A program made the translations under genes and the position numbers. Positions 52,800 through 60,872 of a stretch of 64,000 nt of DNA are shown piece by piece. Under the pieces are notes generated by a model. The model did not search any database. It was not told the origin of the DNA and was given only the letters and a program-made list of their open reading frames with translations. Source of the stretch: Magnetococcales bacterium (GTDB lineage: Bacteria > Pseudomonadota > Magnetococcia > Magnetococcales > Magnetaquicoccaceae); the NCBI GenBank assembly GCA_015233035.1, contig JADFYM010000002.1, forward strand, positions 22,784 to 86,783, written 5' to 3'. The first letter of the stretch is position 1. Every line of letters starts with the position of its first letter.

Positions 52800-54848
52800 A
52801 TGGGAATTTTTTCTTTTCTCAATAAAGCCCCACAAACCGCGACCGCTGCGGTGGATACGCCCGAAACGGGTACAACGGGCAATCGGCTGATCCTGTTTAC
52901 CACGCCGGTGGGTTGGCGGAGCGGTATGTTGCAGGCCGATGGCTCGCTGACGGATCTCAAGGCCGGGGACAGCGTCCTCCTGGAAGGCGAGGGCTGGAAA
53001 CGCACGGAGATCATCCTCAAGGAGGCCGTGGCCGCCAACGCCAAATCCCTCAAACAGGCCAAAACCATCTCCCTGCTGCTGGATGACTATTCCGTCCAGG
53101 TGACCGACAACCGACCCGCCGCCCTGGTCGCGGCCAGCGGGGCCACCGTGCGGCAATACGGCAAACAGTGGCTCAATGTCAAAGATGTGACCTACGGCTA
53201 TGCCGATCTGCCCCCCATCGCCGGAGAGGTGGAAAGAAAACAGAAGGATGGCGTGTATGCCTTCATCGATGTCCAACGGATGCGGGATTATCTGGCCGTG
53301 TTGGACAAAGAGGGCATCAAGGTCACCGAAGTCGTCCCCAGCGAATATCTCATGGTTCACCGCGCCGTCCACTCCAGCGAGCCGGTCTATGGTGCTCTGC
53401 GCATGAGCGGGCACTCCTCCACCCTGGTCCTGATCAACCACGAGTTGGGTATCGTGCAGGTCCGCAAAATTCCCGTCGGGTTTTTGACCCTGGTCCAGTC
53501 CGTCGCCCGAACCATGGGTGTCCCCGTCCAGGATGCCGTCCAGGCCATGGCACAAAGAGACCTGGCCGCCGAGGTGGTACCCATCGCACCGGGCAGCATG
53601 GACAGCATGGTGGCCATGCAAAACCGCAGCCTCCAGTTTCAGGCCCTGCAACCCCCCCTGACCCGTCTGCTCGATGATATCAAAGAGTTTCTGGCCTTTT
53701 TTTCCTTCCAAAAGGTGGCCGGTGTCCCCGGCCACCTGGAACTGTATGGTGCCATTGATCGGGTGCTGGGTCTGCCCGAATGGCTGAGTCAACACTCAGG
53801 GGTGCCCATGGTGATACGCCAACAGCCCATGTTGGAGCTGTTTGCCGAGGCCGAACACCCCATGGCCTGCAACCTCCTCAAAGGGGCCGAAAGCAGCCTG
53901 CTCACGGTTGGTCGCACACGCTTCTTTTTTACCGAAGACAAAGGCTTCATATCGGGTCAGGAACTGGCCACACGGGGCATCCAGGGGTCGGTGGCGCGGG
54001 CCGACGCGCAACCAGCCTCCCCGGCAGAGACCCGCCGACGCTCGGGACGTGGCACAGGCAGTCGCAGTCGGCGGGATAAAAAAGAGACCGGTCAGGGCGG
54101 ACTGGCCGCCCTCCTGGCCCGCCTGAAGATCGGTCCAGCGGCGACCAGTGACTTTTCCGTGGCCGGAGAACAGACCAAAGATCAGCAATTCACCCTGCTC
54201 TTTGCCTGTCTGGTGGCGGGTATCCTCTATTGGGGCTATACCGAATATGATACCCTGAACAAAAAATATCAGGCACAGGCCAGTGCCTATCTGGCAACCA
54301 CCACCGAAAACAATGAACTGATCAAGAAAATACGTCACCAGGAAACAGCCATCAAAAAAATGGGGGCCGCGACCGACACAACCAAAATATTCTGGTCCGA
54401 AAAATTTTTGGCCCTGGCCAGCAACATGACCAAGCATATCTGGTTGTCCGATGTCTACCTCACCGAAGAGGACCGCAGTGTGGCAGGCAGCAAGACCAAA
54501 GGCAAGACCATGGTCATCGAAGGCAACGTGTTGCCCTCCACAGACGGCCATGTGCAGATTATCGCAGAGTATATCGACCACTTGCTGCACGACCAGGAAT
54601 GGTTCATGAGCGATTTTCGCGATGTGATCTTTCGGGGCGCAGAGTTTGAAGGGGACAGTGCCGACAATCCCAGTGGCGATCCCAAGATTCATTTTACCCT
54701 GCGGGCCTTGTATGACAAAAACAAGCGCATCGAATCCAAAAAACAGGGCACAGACAAAAAACCGACCGAACCAGGTGCCACACACGACAATACCGACCGA
54801 CACAATCAACAACTGGAAGATGTTCTAAGCGGAAAGAAGGGAGAATAA
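52800..54848 (+). CDS. PilM-PilN fusion (GspL/MshI-like inner membrane assembly protein)
   Basis: 682 residues. About 1-395 is an actin-like PilM/MshI-type cytoplasmic domain (YAFIDVQRMRDYLAVLDKEG, STLVLINHELGIVQVRK, ELYGAIDRVLGLPEWLSQ). A basic linker (RRRSGRGTGSRSRRDKK, about 405-425) leads to a membrane helix (FTLLFACLVAGILYWGY, about 460-478), a coiled coil and a PilN-like ferredoxin-fold periplasmic domain. In most bacteria PilM and PilN are separate proteins that bind through the PilN N-terminus; here they are one chain, as in GspL. The ATG before GIFSFLNK was preferred (AAGGGA upstream). Confidence 0.83.
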   Translation: MGIFSFLNKAPQTATAAVDTPETGTTGNRLILFTTPVGWRSGMLQADGSLTDLKAGDSVLLEGEGWKRTEIILKEAVAANAKSLKQAKTISLLLDDYSVQVTDNRPAALVAASGATVRQYGKQWLNVKDVTYGYADLPPIAGEVERKQKDGVYAFIDVQRMRDYLAVLDKEGIKVTEVVPSEYLMVHRAVHSSEPVYGALRMSGHSSTLVLINHELGIVQVRKIPVGFLTLVQSVARTMGVPVQDAVQAMAQRDLAAEVVPIAPGSMDSMVAMQNRSLQFQALQPPLTRLLDDIKEFLAFFSFQKVAGVPGHLELYGAIDRVLGLPEWLSQHSGVPMVIRQQPMLELFAEAEHPMACNLLKGAESSLLTVGRTRFFFTEDKGFISGQELATRGIQGSVARADAQPASPAETRRRSGRGTGSRSRRDKKETGQGGLAALLARLKIGPAATSDFSVAGEQTKDQQFTLLFACLVAGILYWGYTEYDTLNKKYQAQASAYLATTTENNELIKKIRHQETAIKKMGAATDTTKIFWSEKFLALASNMTKHIWLSDVYLTEEDRSVAGSKTKGKTMVIEGNVLPSTDGHVQIIAEYIDHLLHDQEWFMSDFRDVIFRGAEFEGDSADNPSGDPKIHFTLRALYDKNKRIESKKQGTDKKPTEPGATHDNTDRHNQQLEDVLSGKKGE

Positions 54849-54851
54849 ACC

Positions 54852-55706
54852 ATGGATGCATGGGTACAGCGACACCAACCATTGATTGTTTCCACCCTGT
54901 ACATGTTGTTTTCCGTGTTGGTCGCCGGATACGCGCTCCTGTACAGCAGCAAGAGCGTTTATCTGCGTGATTTGGCAATCGTGTCTGGCACGGTCCAGAC
55001 GGTCAATGCGGAAATGAAAAAAACCGTGGAAGCCGCCCGCAAAAAGGAACAGGAAGCGGCGGCGGCGGGCATCCGCTATCTGCCCGTCTTCATGGCCCGC
55101 ATCAATGAAATTGCCCATAACAACGAGGTGATTATTCGCAAACTCACCCCGGACAAGGAGGGCACCCTGTTAAAGTTCCGCCTGGATTTTATCGCCGACT
55201 ATCCCACCTTTGTCCGTTTTACCGCAGAACTGGAATCGTTGGATATTTTGCTGGATGACATTCAGGTACACCCCCACGATCTCACCAAGACACCGCCCTT
55301 GCACAACATCTCCTTCACCCTGATCCCGCAAAACAATGCGGAACCTATTTCAGGCCAACGGTTGGACGAGTTGAAAAAATGGGTGTTTGCCAAGGACAAG
55401 CGCGATCCGTTCCAACGTTTTGCCTATGATACCTCCCGCAAGGTGGTCAATGCGAGCATCGATTTGACCTGGGTCTACAAGCTGGAAGGACTGGGACAAA
55501 CGCCAGGCAGCGGTTCCTACGCCAATATCAATCGCAAGAGTTATCATGTGGGAGATGACCTGGACGGGCGGGAAATCACCAAAATTGGTGCGGACCGGGT
55601 GTATCTACAGAAAAAGGGTCGCGACGGCATCACAGAATATACACTGTCGTTCCGCAGGATGAACAAACAAGAGCAAAAGGGTGACAAAGCGAACAAGAAA
55701 AGGTAA
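54852..55706 (+). CDS. PilO-PilP fusion (GspM/MshJ-MshK-like)
   Basis: 284 residues. A membrane helix (IVSTLYMLFSVLVAGYALL, about 12-30), a coiled coil (about 45-72) and a PilO-type ferredoxin-like fold (LLKFRLDFIADYPTFVRFTA) are followed by a PilP/GspC homology-region-like domain (KRDPFQRF, LTWVYKLEGLGQTPGSGSYA, YHVGDDLDGREITKIGADRV). PilP domains contact the secretin, so a single PilO-P chain would bridge inner membrane complex and pore directly. Three bases after the PilM-N stop; it closes the fibre operon. Confidence 0.78.
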   Translation: MDAWVQRHQPLIVSTLYMLFSVLVAGYALLYSSKSVYLRDLAIVSGTVQTVNAEMKKTVEAARKKEQEAAAAGIRYLPVFMARINEIAHNNEVIIRKLTPDKEGTLLKFRLDFIADYPTFVRFTAELESLDILLDDIQVHPHDLTKTPPLHNISFTLIPQNNAEPISGQRLDELKKWVFAKDKRDPFQRFAYDTSRKVVNASIDLTWVYKLEGLGQTPGSGSYANINRKSYHVGDDLDGREITKIGADRVYLQKKGRDGITEYTLSFRRMNKQEQKGDKANKKR

Positions 55707-55738
55707 GAGACCCATCCTGGTGGCTGCGCGCATTGTGA

Positions 55739-55889
55739 GGCCTTGATCATCGTGTCGGCCATTCCAGTCAGAACCCTGGTTTCCCGCCTTCGCGGGAATG
55801 ACAAGCGAATTTCGTGTCATACCCATTCCCGTCATGCCCGCGAAGGCGGGCATCCAGGAGAGTTCGTGGACGAAACGATGATCAAGGCC
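55739..55889. repeat. Foldback element B (15-base terminal inverted repeat with REP-like arms)
   Basis: GGCCTTGATCATCGT (55739-55753) is exactly complementary to 55875-55889. Inside are REP-like arms CCTGGTTTCCCGCCTTCGCG (from 55775) and its inverted partner (55831-55858), the same motif as in elements A and C. Confidence 0.82.
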
Positions 55890-55900
55890 CATTGTGACAA

Positions 55901-55960
55901 CCACCAGGGGCTTTGCCCCTGGACCCCACCGGGGGGGATAATCCCCCCCGGACCCCCTTG
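55901..55960. repeat. GC-rich palindromic repeat, copy 6 (inverted orientation)
   Basis: CCACCAGGGGCTTTGCCCCT followed by the ATAATCCCCCCC unit and GGACCCCCTTG: the reverse complement of copies 2 and 3. Confidence 0.85.
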
Positions 55961-56097
55961 CTCGTATTATAAAAAATTGGGGGTCTGGAAAACATGGCCG
56001 GATGAGCAAAGCCATTCTGGTGGTCTTTTCTGGCGAGGCGATGCACCGCTCCCGGAAAGGGCCAAACAAATCATTCAAGACCAACAAAAGAGTCAAC

Positions 56098-56793
56098 ATG
56101 TTTGTCTTTTTGGATATCGGCTTCACCTTGATCGGCGGTCCCCCGGTCGGCCCGGCCCGGCGATTGCTGGAGGCACTGCACCTGCCAGCGACCACCAAGA
56201 CCGCTTTGACCGATCTGCTGTTTCGCACCTGTTTTTTCCACGCCGACCAACTGGCCGACGCCATCCAGACCCAATTCGGCACCCCCCCGGAGTTGACGCG
56301 ACAGGTGAGCCAAACCCTCTGGCAGGCACAACACGAAGAGGCTTATATACTGCCGGGAGCCGCAGAATTTTTGCAGACCCTGCAAGAGAACCAGATACCC
56401 TTTGGCTTCATCTCCAATATCTGGGCACCTTTTCATGCCGGGTTTGCCCGTCTCTTTCCCGTCGAGAGCCAAACCCGACCCAGCTTTTTATCCTTCCAAC
56501 TCGGTTGTGCCAAACCGAGCCTGTCTCTGTACCGCATTGCCTTGGCCCATCTGGGCATCCCCCCGGCCCAGGCCATCATGATCGGGGATACCTATCAGAT
56601 GGATATCGCTCCCCCTCGACAATTGGGCATAAAAACGGTATGGGTGCTACATCGCCCGCAGCAGGAACTGGCGGATACCATTCAAACCCTGAATGGTCGG
56701 TCGCCCCCCCCTGACCTGACCGTGGCCGATATTGGCCAAGTGCAGGTGGATCATCTCTACACCCTTTTGGAGCAACGCGCCGACCATGCCTGA
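56098..56793 (+). CDS. HAD-superfamily hydrolase
   Basis: 231 residues. FLDIGFTLIGG carries the nucleophile Asp of HAD motif I, but the usual acid two residues on is Gly, as in haloacid-dehalogenase-type rather than classical phosphatase members. Motif II is FISNIW, motif III the Lys in CAKPSLSLY, and motif IV GDTYQMDI. The substrate cannot be named. The ATG before FVFLDIG is chosen since the fold starts there, though its ribosome site is weak. It overlaps the next gene by eight bases and leads a series of overlapping genes through maf. Confidence 0.82.
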   Translation: MFVFLDIGFTLIGGPPVGPARRLLEALHLPATTKTALTDLLFRTCFFHADQLADAIQTQFGTPPELTRQVSQTLWQAQHEEAYILPGAAEFLQTLQENQIPFGFISNIWAPFHAGFARLFPVESQTRPSFLSFQLGCAKPSLSLYRIALAHLGIPPAQAIMIGDTYQMDIAPPRQLGIKTVWVLHRPQQELADTIQTLNGRSPPPDLTVADIGQVQVDHLYTLLEQRADHA

Positions 56794-57427
56794 TCGTCTC
56801 CTGCCCCCCATCACCCGGATTGAAACCATCCCTGCACCGCTCCTGCTGGAACAGTTCCGGCAGACCCGTCTGCGCGGTTATGGCCAACCCTTGGTCTATG
56901 CCCAGGCCCAGTTGGAACTGGTGCGCCAGGTCGACCCTTGCACCCTCTATCCGGCGCAAAATTATGTCCTGACCGCCGACCATCAACGGTTGCAGGCGTT
57001 GTATACCGCCTTTCTGCACCAGGGTCATGATATTTTTGCCCTGGAAGGCGGTCTGCTGTTTTGGGTGCAGGCCGAGCAGGACGGCGAGGAGGAAGGCCCC
57101 ATTCCCCTGACGCCACCCGTGGTGGAAATGTCGCGGGAACCCGATGGACGGCTGATTCCCCTGATCAACGATGGGATGCACCGGGTCTATACCGCCATGC
57201 GTCTCCAAAAACCAATCCACATTATCCTGGTGCGTGATGTCCCGGAGCAATGGCCCTATTATGCCCATCCCCTGACCAACGGCTGGACGGATGTCGAGGA
57301 ACTGGCAGCAATCCCGGACAATTATGTCAAAAAGGCCTATCGGGATCCAGACCATTACAAGGATCTCTTCCGGGATTTTAATGCCATTTTTCCCGGCATT
57401 CAAAAGCAACGCAAACGGGGTGGTTGA
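56786..57427 (+). CDS. Hypothetical protein with a DGMHR motif
   Basis: 213 residues; family not recognised. The central LINDGMHRVYTAMRL is reminiscent of the DG-x-HR motif of ParB/sulfiredoxin-like folds, and the C-terminal half is aromatic and acidic (YYAHPLTNGWTDVEELAAIP). It overlaps the HAD gene and lies one base before dcd, so the three are co-translated; a nucleotide- or nucleoside-related role is suggested only by that. The ATG used sits inside the HAD 3' end; an upstream in-frame start would extend it by 18 residues of shadow sequence. Confidence 0.7.
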   Translation: MPDRLLPPITRIETIPAPLLLEQFRQTRLRGYGQPLVYAQAQLELVRQVDPCTLYPAQNYVLTADHQRLQALYTAFLHQGHDIFALEGGLLFWVQAEQDGEEEGPIPLTPPVVEMSREPDGRLIPLINDGMHRVYTAMRLQKPIHIILVRDVPEQWPYYAHPLTNGWTDVEELAAIPDNYVKKAYRDPDHYKDLFRDFNAIFPGIQKQRKRGG

Positions 57428-57428
57428 G

Positions 57429-58028
57429 ATGAGACTGTCGGATACGGATGTTTTGCAAAGAATGGCAATGGGCGACATTGAGATTGATCCCATGCCCAGT
57501 GCCGAGGGGTTTGGCTCTTTTTCGGTCGATGTACGGCTGGGGCATCTCTTCCAGACCTTTCAACCGTGCCAAACACCTTTCCTGGATCTCTCGGCCAGCA
57601 CCGGGCATTATATGATGTCCGAGAAGATCATGAAGACGGTCGAAATCGGTGACGAGGAGCGTTTTTTCCTCCATCCGGGCGAATTTGCCCTGGGGATGAC
57701 GCTGGAACGGATCAAACTGGCCAACCATATTGTCGGTTGGCTGGATGGGCGGAGCAGCCTGGCCCGGGTAGGCTTGATGGTCCATATCACGGCCCATTCG
57801 GTCGATCCGGGTTGGAACGGCAACATTACCTTTGAATTTTTTAATGCGGGGCGTCTGCCGTTGGCCCTCAAACCGGGGATGCGCATCGGTGCCATCTCAT
57901 TTGAGCTGCTCTCCTCCCCCACCAGCAAACCCTATGGCGAAAAACGCGGGGCCAAATATCATGGTCAGAGCGGACCGTTGAGCAGTCGGATTGTGCGGGA
58001 TTCCTGTTCGGAGAAAGATGATGCTTGA
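57429..58028 (+). CDS. dcd: dCTP deaminase
   Basis: 199 residues. The core GRSSLARVGLMVHITAHSVD, PGWNGNITFEFFN with the catalytic Glu, and LPLALKPGMRIGAISFELL match Dcd, the trimeric enzyme that turns dCTP into dUTP for dTMP synthesis. KYHGQSGP near the C-terminus is the conserved nucleotide-contacting tail. The start follows one base after the upstream stop. Whether it is monofunctional or also hydrolyses the triphosphate cannot be told. Its 3' end overlaps the next gene. Confidence 0.92.
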   Translation: MRLSDTDVLQRMAMGDIEIDPMPSAEGFGSFSVDVRLGHLFQTFQPCQTPFLDLSASTGHYMMSEKIMKTVEIGDEERFFLHPGEFALGMTLERIKLANHIVGWLDGRSSLARVGLMVHITAHSVDPGWNGNITFEFFNAGRLPLALKPGMRIGAISFELLSSPTSKPYGEKRGAKYHGQSGPLSSRIVRDSCSEKDDA

Positions 58029-58647
58029 GGCGATCAAAAACAAGCGTGTGCTCATGATCGGCGGGGCCGCGTTGGTGGGCATTCTCATCCTCTGGTTCGG
58101 TTATCGAGCCATGTTTGGCCACTCGGGTGAGGCAGAAACCACGCCGGATGGCAAGCCCAAAGGGACATGGTTCACCAACGTCATCCCGGACCTGCCCCCC
58201 ATTCCGTTCGACCCGCAAAAAGATTGGGGCGTGGCCACCGAAAAATTGGCCCAAACGGCGGCGGCCACCCAGGCCAAGGTCAAAAATGGGATTCGGGTCG
58301 AGCGGGGCAAATCGCCCGCCTTTGACGATGGGCTCCTGATCGTGGATTCAATCCAGGTGGACAATACCCTGCCCAACCTGCCCCGCATTCAGGTGCGCCT
58401 GAGCCACCACGGCGACCGGACCGTGGACAATGCCCGCCTGGATATTCTCTTTCTGGACAGCAAGGCGACCGCCCTGGCCCGCCGGGCCGTCAATCCGCTG
58501 GTCGTGGCGGGCGGCTTGTTGGGCGACAAGGTCAAATCGTTGCGTCCCGGCGAGGTGCGTGAGTTTTATGTGGACGCCACCCAGGCTCCCATGGGTTGGA
58601 TAGATCAACTGACTTCAGAAGTCGTCTACTATCAATTTGCCCCATGA
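58021..58647 (+). CDS. Hypothetical membrane-anchored protein
   Basis: 208 residues; no family recognised. One N-terminal membrane helix (VLMIGGAALVGILILWFGY, about 10-28) is followed by a periplasmic beta-rich domain (DSIQVDNTLPNLPRIQVRLS, RLDILFLDSKATALARR, LRPGEVREFYVDATQAPMGW) whose strand pattern resembles immunoglobulin-like FxLYD-type domains. The second of two consecutive ATGs is preferred on spacing from GGAG. It overlaps dcd and maf by 8 and 4 bases. Confidence 0.7.
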   Translation: MLEAIKNKRVLMIGGAALVGILILWFGYRAMFGHSGEAETTPDGKPKGTWFTNVIPDLPPIPFDPQKDWGVATEKLAQTAAATQAKVKNGIRVERGKSPAFDDGLLIVDSIQVDNTLPNLPRIQVRLSHHGDRTVDNARLDILFLDSKATALARRAVNPLVVAGGLLGDKVKSLRPGEVREFYVDATQAPMGWIDQLTSEVVYYQFAP

Positions 58648-59243
58648 AACCCTGGCTGGTATTGGCCTCCACCTCACCCTATCGGAGACAGTTGCTGGAC
58701 CGCCTGGGTCTCGCCTATCAGACGGCCCGTCCCGAGGTGGATGAGGCCAGACGACCCGATGAACCCCCCGCCACCATGGCCAGTCGCCTGGCGGAGGCCA
58801 AGGCGCGCGCCGTGGCGGTTGATTTTCCCGCCGCCCTGGTCATCGGGGCCGATCAGGTGGCCGTGCTGGAAGATCCAACCACCGGCCAGACCCATATTCT
58901 GGGCAAGCCGGGCAACCATGCGGGAGCCGTGGCACAATTGCGGCAAGTCTCCGGGCAAACAGTCCATTTTTTGACCGCGCTCTGTCTGTATCACAGCGCG
59001 TCGGGACGGTGCCATGGCACGATGGTCCCCTATCACGTCACCTTTCGTCTCCTGAACGATGCATTGATCGAAGGCTACCTGCGGCGGGAAAGGCCGTATG
59101 ATTGTGCGGACAGTTTCAAGTCCGAGGGGTTGGGCATCGTGCTGTTTGAACGCATGGCAGGCGAAGATCCCACGGCCCTGATCGGTTTGCCACTGATTGC
59201 CTTGCGCCGCTTGTTGCAGCAGGAAAATGTTGCGATCCTCTGA
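58644..59243 (+). CDS. maf: Maf-family nucleoside triphosphate pyrophosphatase (YceF type)
   Basis: 199 residues. LVLASTSPYRRQLLDRLG, the ARPEVDEARRP loop, ALVIGADQVAVLE and LGKPGNHAGAVAQL are Maf signatures; the C-terminal PYDCADSFKSEGLGIVLFER points to the YceF subgroup, which hydrolyses m7GTP in E. coli. It thereby keeps modified nucleotides out of nucleic acids. The ATGA overlap with the preceding stop fixes the start. It overlaps the next membrane protein gene by 17 bases. Confidence 0.92.
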   Translation: MKPWLVLASTSPYRRQLLDRLGLAYQTARPEVDEARRPDEPPATMASRLAEAKARAVAVDFPAALVIGADQVAVLEDPTTGQTHILGKPGNHAGAVAQLRQVSGQTVHFLTALCLYHSASGRCHGTMVPYHVTFRLLNDALIEGYLRRERPYDCADSFKSEGLGIVLFERMAGEDPTALIGLPLIALRRLLQQENVAIL

Positions 59244-59940
59244 CCCTGTGCTCCCCCTCCCACTGGCCATTCGCCCACTCCTGCTGTTGGTGGCGGTCGG
59301 CATCGTCCTTTTTTTTTATGGGGATTGGGCACAGTATCTGACCCTGGAGGGACTGAAAGCCAGTTATCGCACCCTGGAAGCGTTGCGGGCGGCATCGCCC
59401 TGGCAGGTTGCGTCGCTGTTTTTCGCGCTCTATGTGGGTATCACGGCCTTGTCGATCCCCGGCCATACTTTTTTAATGTTGGCGGGAGGAGCCTTGTTTG
59501 GTTGGGGCCTGGGCACCGTGCTGGTCTCGTTTGCCGCCAGCCTGGGCGCGACCTTGGCCTTTTTGCTGGCGCGTTATCTGCTGCGTGATGCCGTGCAAAA
59601 CCGTTTCGGCGACCACCTGGGCCGCATCAACCGGGGCTTGGCCGAAGGGGGGATCTGTTACCTGCTGACCGTGCGCCTGTTGCCTCTCTTTCCCTCTTTT
59701 TTGGTCAATTGGCTGATGGGCTTGACCACGATGCCGACCCGCACCTTCTATTGGGTGAGCCAACTGGGCCTGCTGCTCCCCACCTTGATCTATGTGCAGG
59801 CGGGCACCCAACTCGCCCGGATTCAGCAGCCCGCCGATATACTTTCCGTTGAGTTGTTGTGTACTTTTTTACTGCTCGCTGCGCTGCCCCTGCTGGTCAG
59901 ACAGGTGTTACGGAAAAAGCCGCAGGGCAGGCGGGCATAA
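59227..59940 (+). CDS. TVP38/TMEM64 (VTT domain) family membrane protein
   Basis: 237 residues with about five hydrophobic segments. FALYVGITALSIPGHTFLML, GGALFGWGLGTVLVSFAASL, GATLAFLLARYLLRD and the re-entrant-loop motif LTVRLLPLFPSFLVNWLMG are characteristic of VTT/DedA-like proteins, thought to move or scramble lipids. The start lies inside the maf 3' end, with AGGAAA close before it. Specific lipid unknown. Confidence 0.85.
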   Translation: MLRSSDPVLPLPLAIRPLLLLVAVGIVLFFYGDWAQYLTLEGLKASYRTLEALRAASPWQVASLFFALYVGITALSIPGHTFLMLAGGALFGWGLGTVLVSFAASLGATLAFLLARYLLRDAVQNRFGDHLGRINRGLAEGGICYLLTVRLLPLFPSFLVNWLMGLTTMPTRTFYWVSQLGLLLPTLIYVQAGTQLARIQQPADILSVELLCTFLLLAALPLLVRQVLRKKPQGRRA

Positions 59941-59947
59941 GCCCGCC
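59930..59947. terminator. Bidirectional terminator between VTT gene and tpx
   Basis: GGCGGGC and GCCCGCC form a 7-bp stem with an ATAA loop across the end of the VTT gene; GCCATCCTGCCTGACTTTTAT follows. It sits between convergent stops 21 bases apart. Confidence 0.6.
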
Positions 59948-59961
59948 ATCCTGCCTGACTT

Positions 59962-60462
59962 TTATGCCAATACCCGCAGAACGGCCTCATAATCCGGCTC
60001 CTGGGCGATTTCCGGCACCAGTTGGGCATGAATGACCCGCCCGGAACCATCCAACACAACCACCGCCCGCGCCAAAAGACCCGCCAAGGGGCCATCCACG
60101 ATGCGCACGCCGTAGGCCTCCCCAAAGCCTCTTTGCCGCAGTTCGGAAACCGACAGGACATTGTTCAAACCCTCTGCCCCGCAAAACCGCTTGTGGGCAA
60201 AGGGAAGATCCAGGGAGATGCACAACACGGTGGTGTCGGGGCGTTGCGCGGCATCCTGATTGAAATAACGCACAGAGGCGGCACAAACCGGCGTATCAAT
60301 GCTGGGAAAAATATTCAAGACCAGCCGTTTGCCAGCCAGATCCCCCAGGGAGACATCCGTCAGATCGGTTTTGGTGAGGTTGAAATCCGGTCCGGCCTCG
60401 CCCACCTTGGGCAGTTCGCCGCAGGTGTGGATGGTGTTGCCTTTCAAAGTGATGACAGCCAT
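59962..60462 (-). CDS. tpx: Thiol peroxidase
   Basis: 166 residues, normal length for atypical 2-Cys peroxiredoxin Tpx, which reduces lipid and other peroxides using thioredoxin. The start MAVITLKGNTIHTCGELPKV, the peroxidatic Cys in SIDTPVCAAS and the resolving Cys in DLPFAHKRFCGAEG are intact. AGGAG seven bases before the ATG fixes the start over an upstream alternative. It stands alone, convergent to the VTT gene. Confidence 0.95.
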   Translation of the reverse strand: MAVITLKGNTIHTCGELPKVGEAGPDFNLTKTDLTDVSLGDLAGKRLVLNIFPSIDTPVCAASVRYFNQDAAQRPDTTVLCISLDLPFAHKRFCGAEGLNNVLSVSELRQRGFGEAYGVRIVDGPLAGLLARAVVVLDGSGRVIHAQLVPEIAQEPDYEAVLRVLA

Positions 60463-60872
60463 GCTTTTGCTCCTGTATGCAGTTGAACCAGCCCTCATGT
60501 TGATGTCGCCCGGATAAACGAGCTGCGTTCACGGTAACATAATGGTTTCCGTGCAGCAAGCAGAACATCCGGTACTATACTGCGCACGGTCACAAAAGAC
60601 GAGTATCGTCATTCCCGCGCAGGCGGGAATCCAGGAAACGGTTTCTTGCAGGCAGCGCACACGCTCGCATCGTCATTCCCGCGCAGGCGGGAATCCAGGA
60701 GGTCCAACCGGCCAAATGGATTCCCGCTTTCGCGGGAATGACGGAACAGGAAGTGTCGCTTATGACCGTGTACAGTATACCAGGATAATCGCATTGCAAA
60801 TGGGAGCCGGCAGGAGTGGGCTTTTCCCTGGGAATGCGGGCGTCTCACCCACAATCCCAGGAACACACCCAT
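60463..60872. other. Spacer containing foldback element C
   Basis: 410 bases between the tpx start and the end of the Sel1-repeat gene, with no credible gene; the middle half is the repeat element described separately. Confidence 0.65.
60571..60781. repeat. Foldback element C (outer inverted repeat with three REP-like copies)
   Basis: Imperfect outer arms (60571-60600 and 60755-60781) share ATACTG and CACGGTCA in inverted order. Inside are two direct copies of CGTCATTCCCGCGCAGGCGG (60607-60635 and 60671-60699) and one inverted copy (60717-60743). Confidence 0.78.

Larger units (their letters stand above)
55707..56097. other. Repeat-bearing spacer after the fibre operon
   Basis: 391 bases with no gene. 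It holds foldback element B (55739-55889) and one inverted copy of the GC-rich palindromic repeat (55901-55960); these could end transcription of the long operon. Confidence 0.65.

Noticed and set aside
31720..55706. Standard type IV twitching-pilus operon or magnetosome genes
   Set aside because: No pilT, pilD, pilB-pilC-pilD group or mam genes; the gene set is closer to MSHA or type II secretion.
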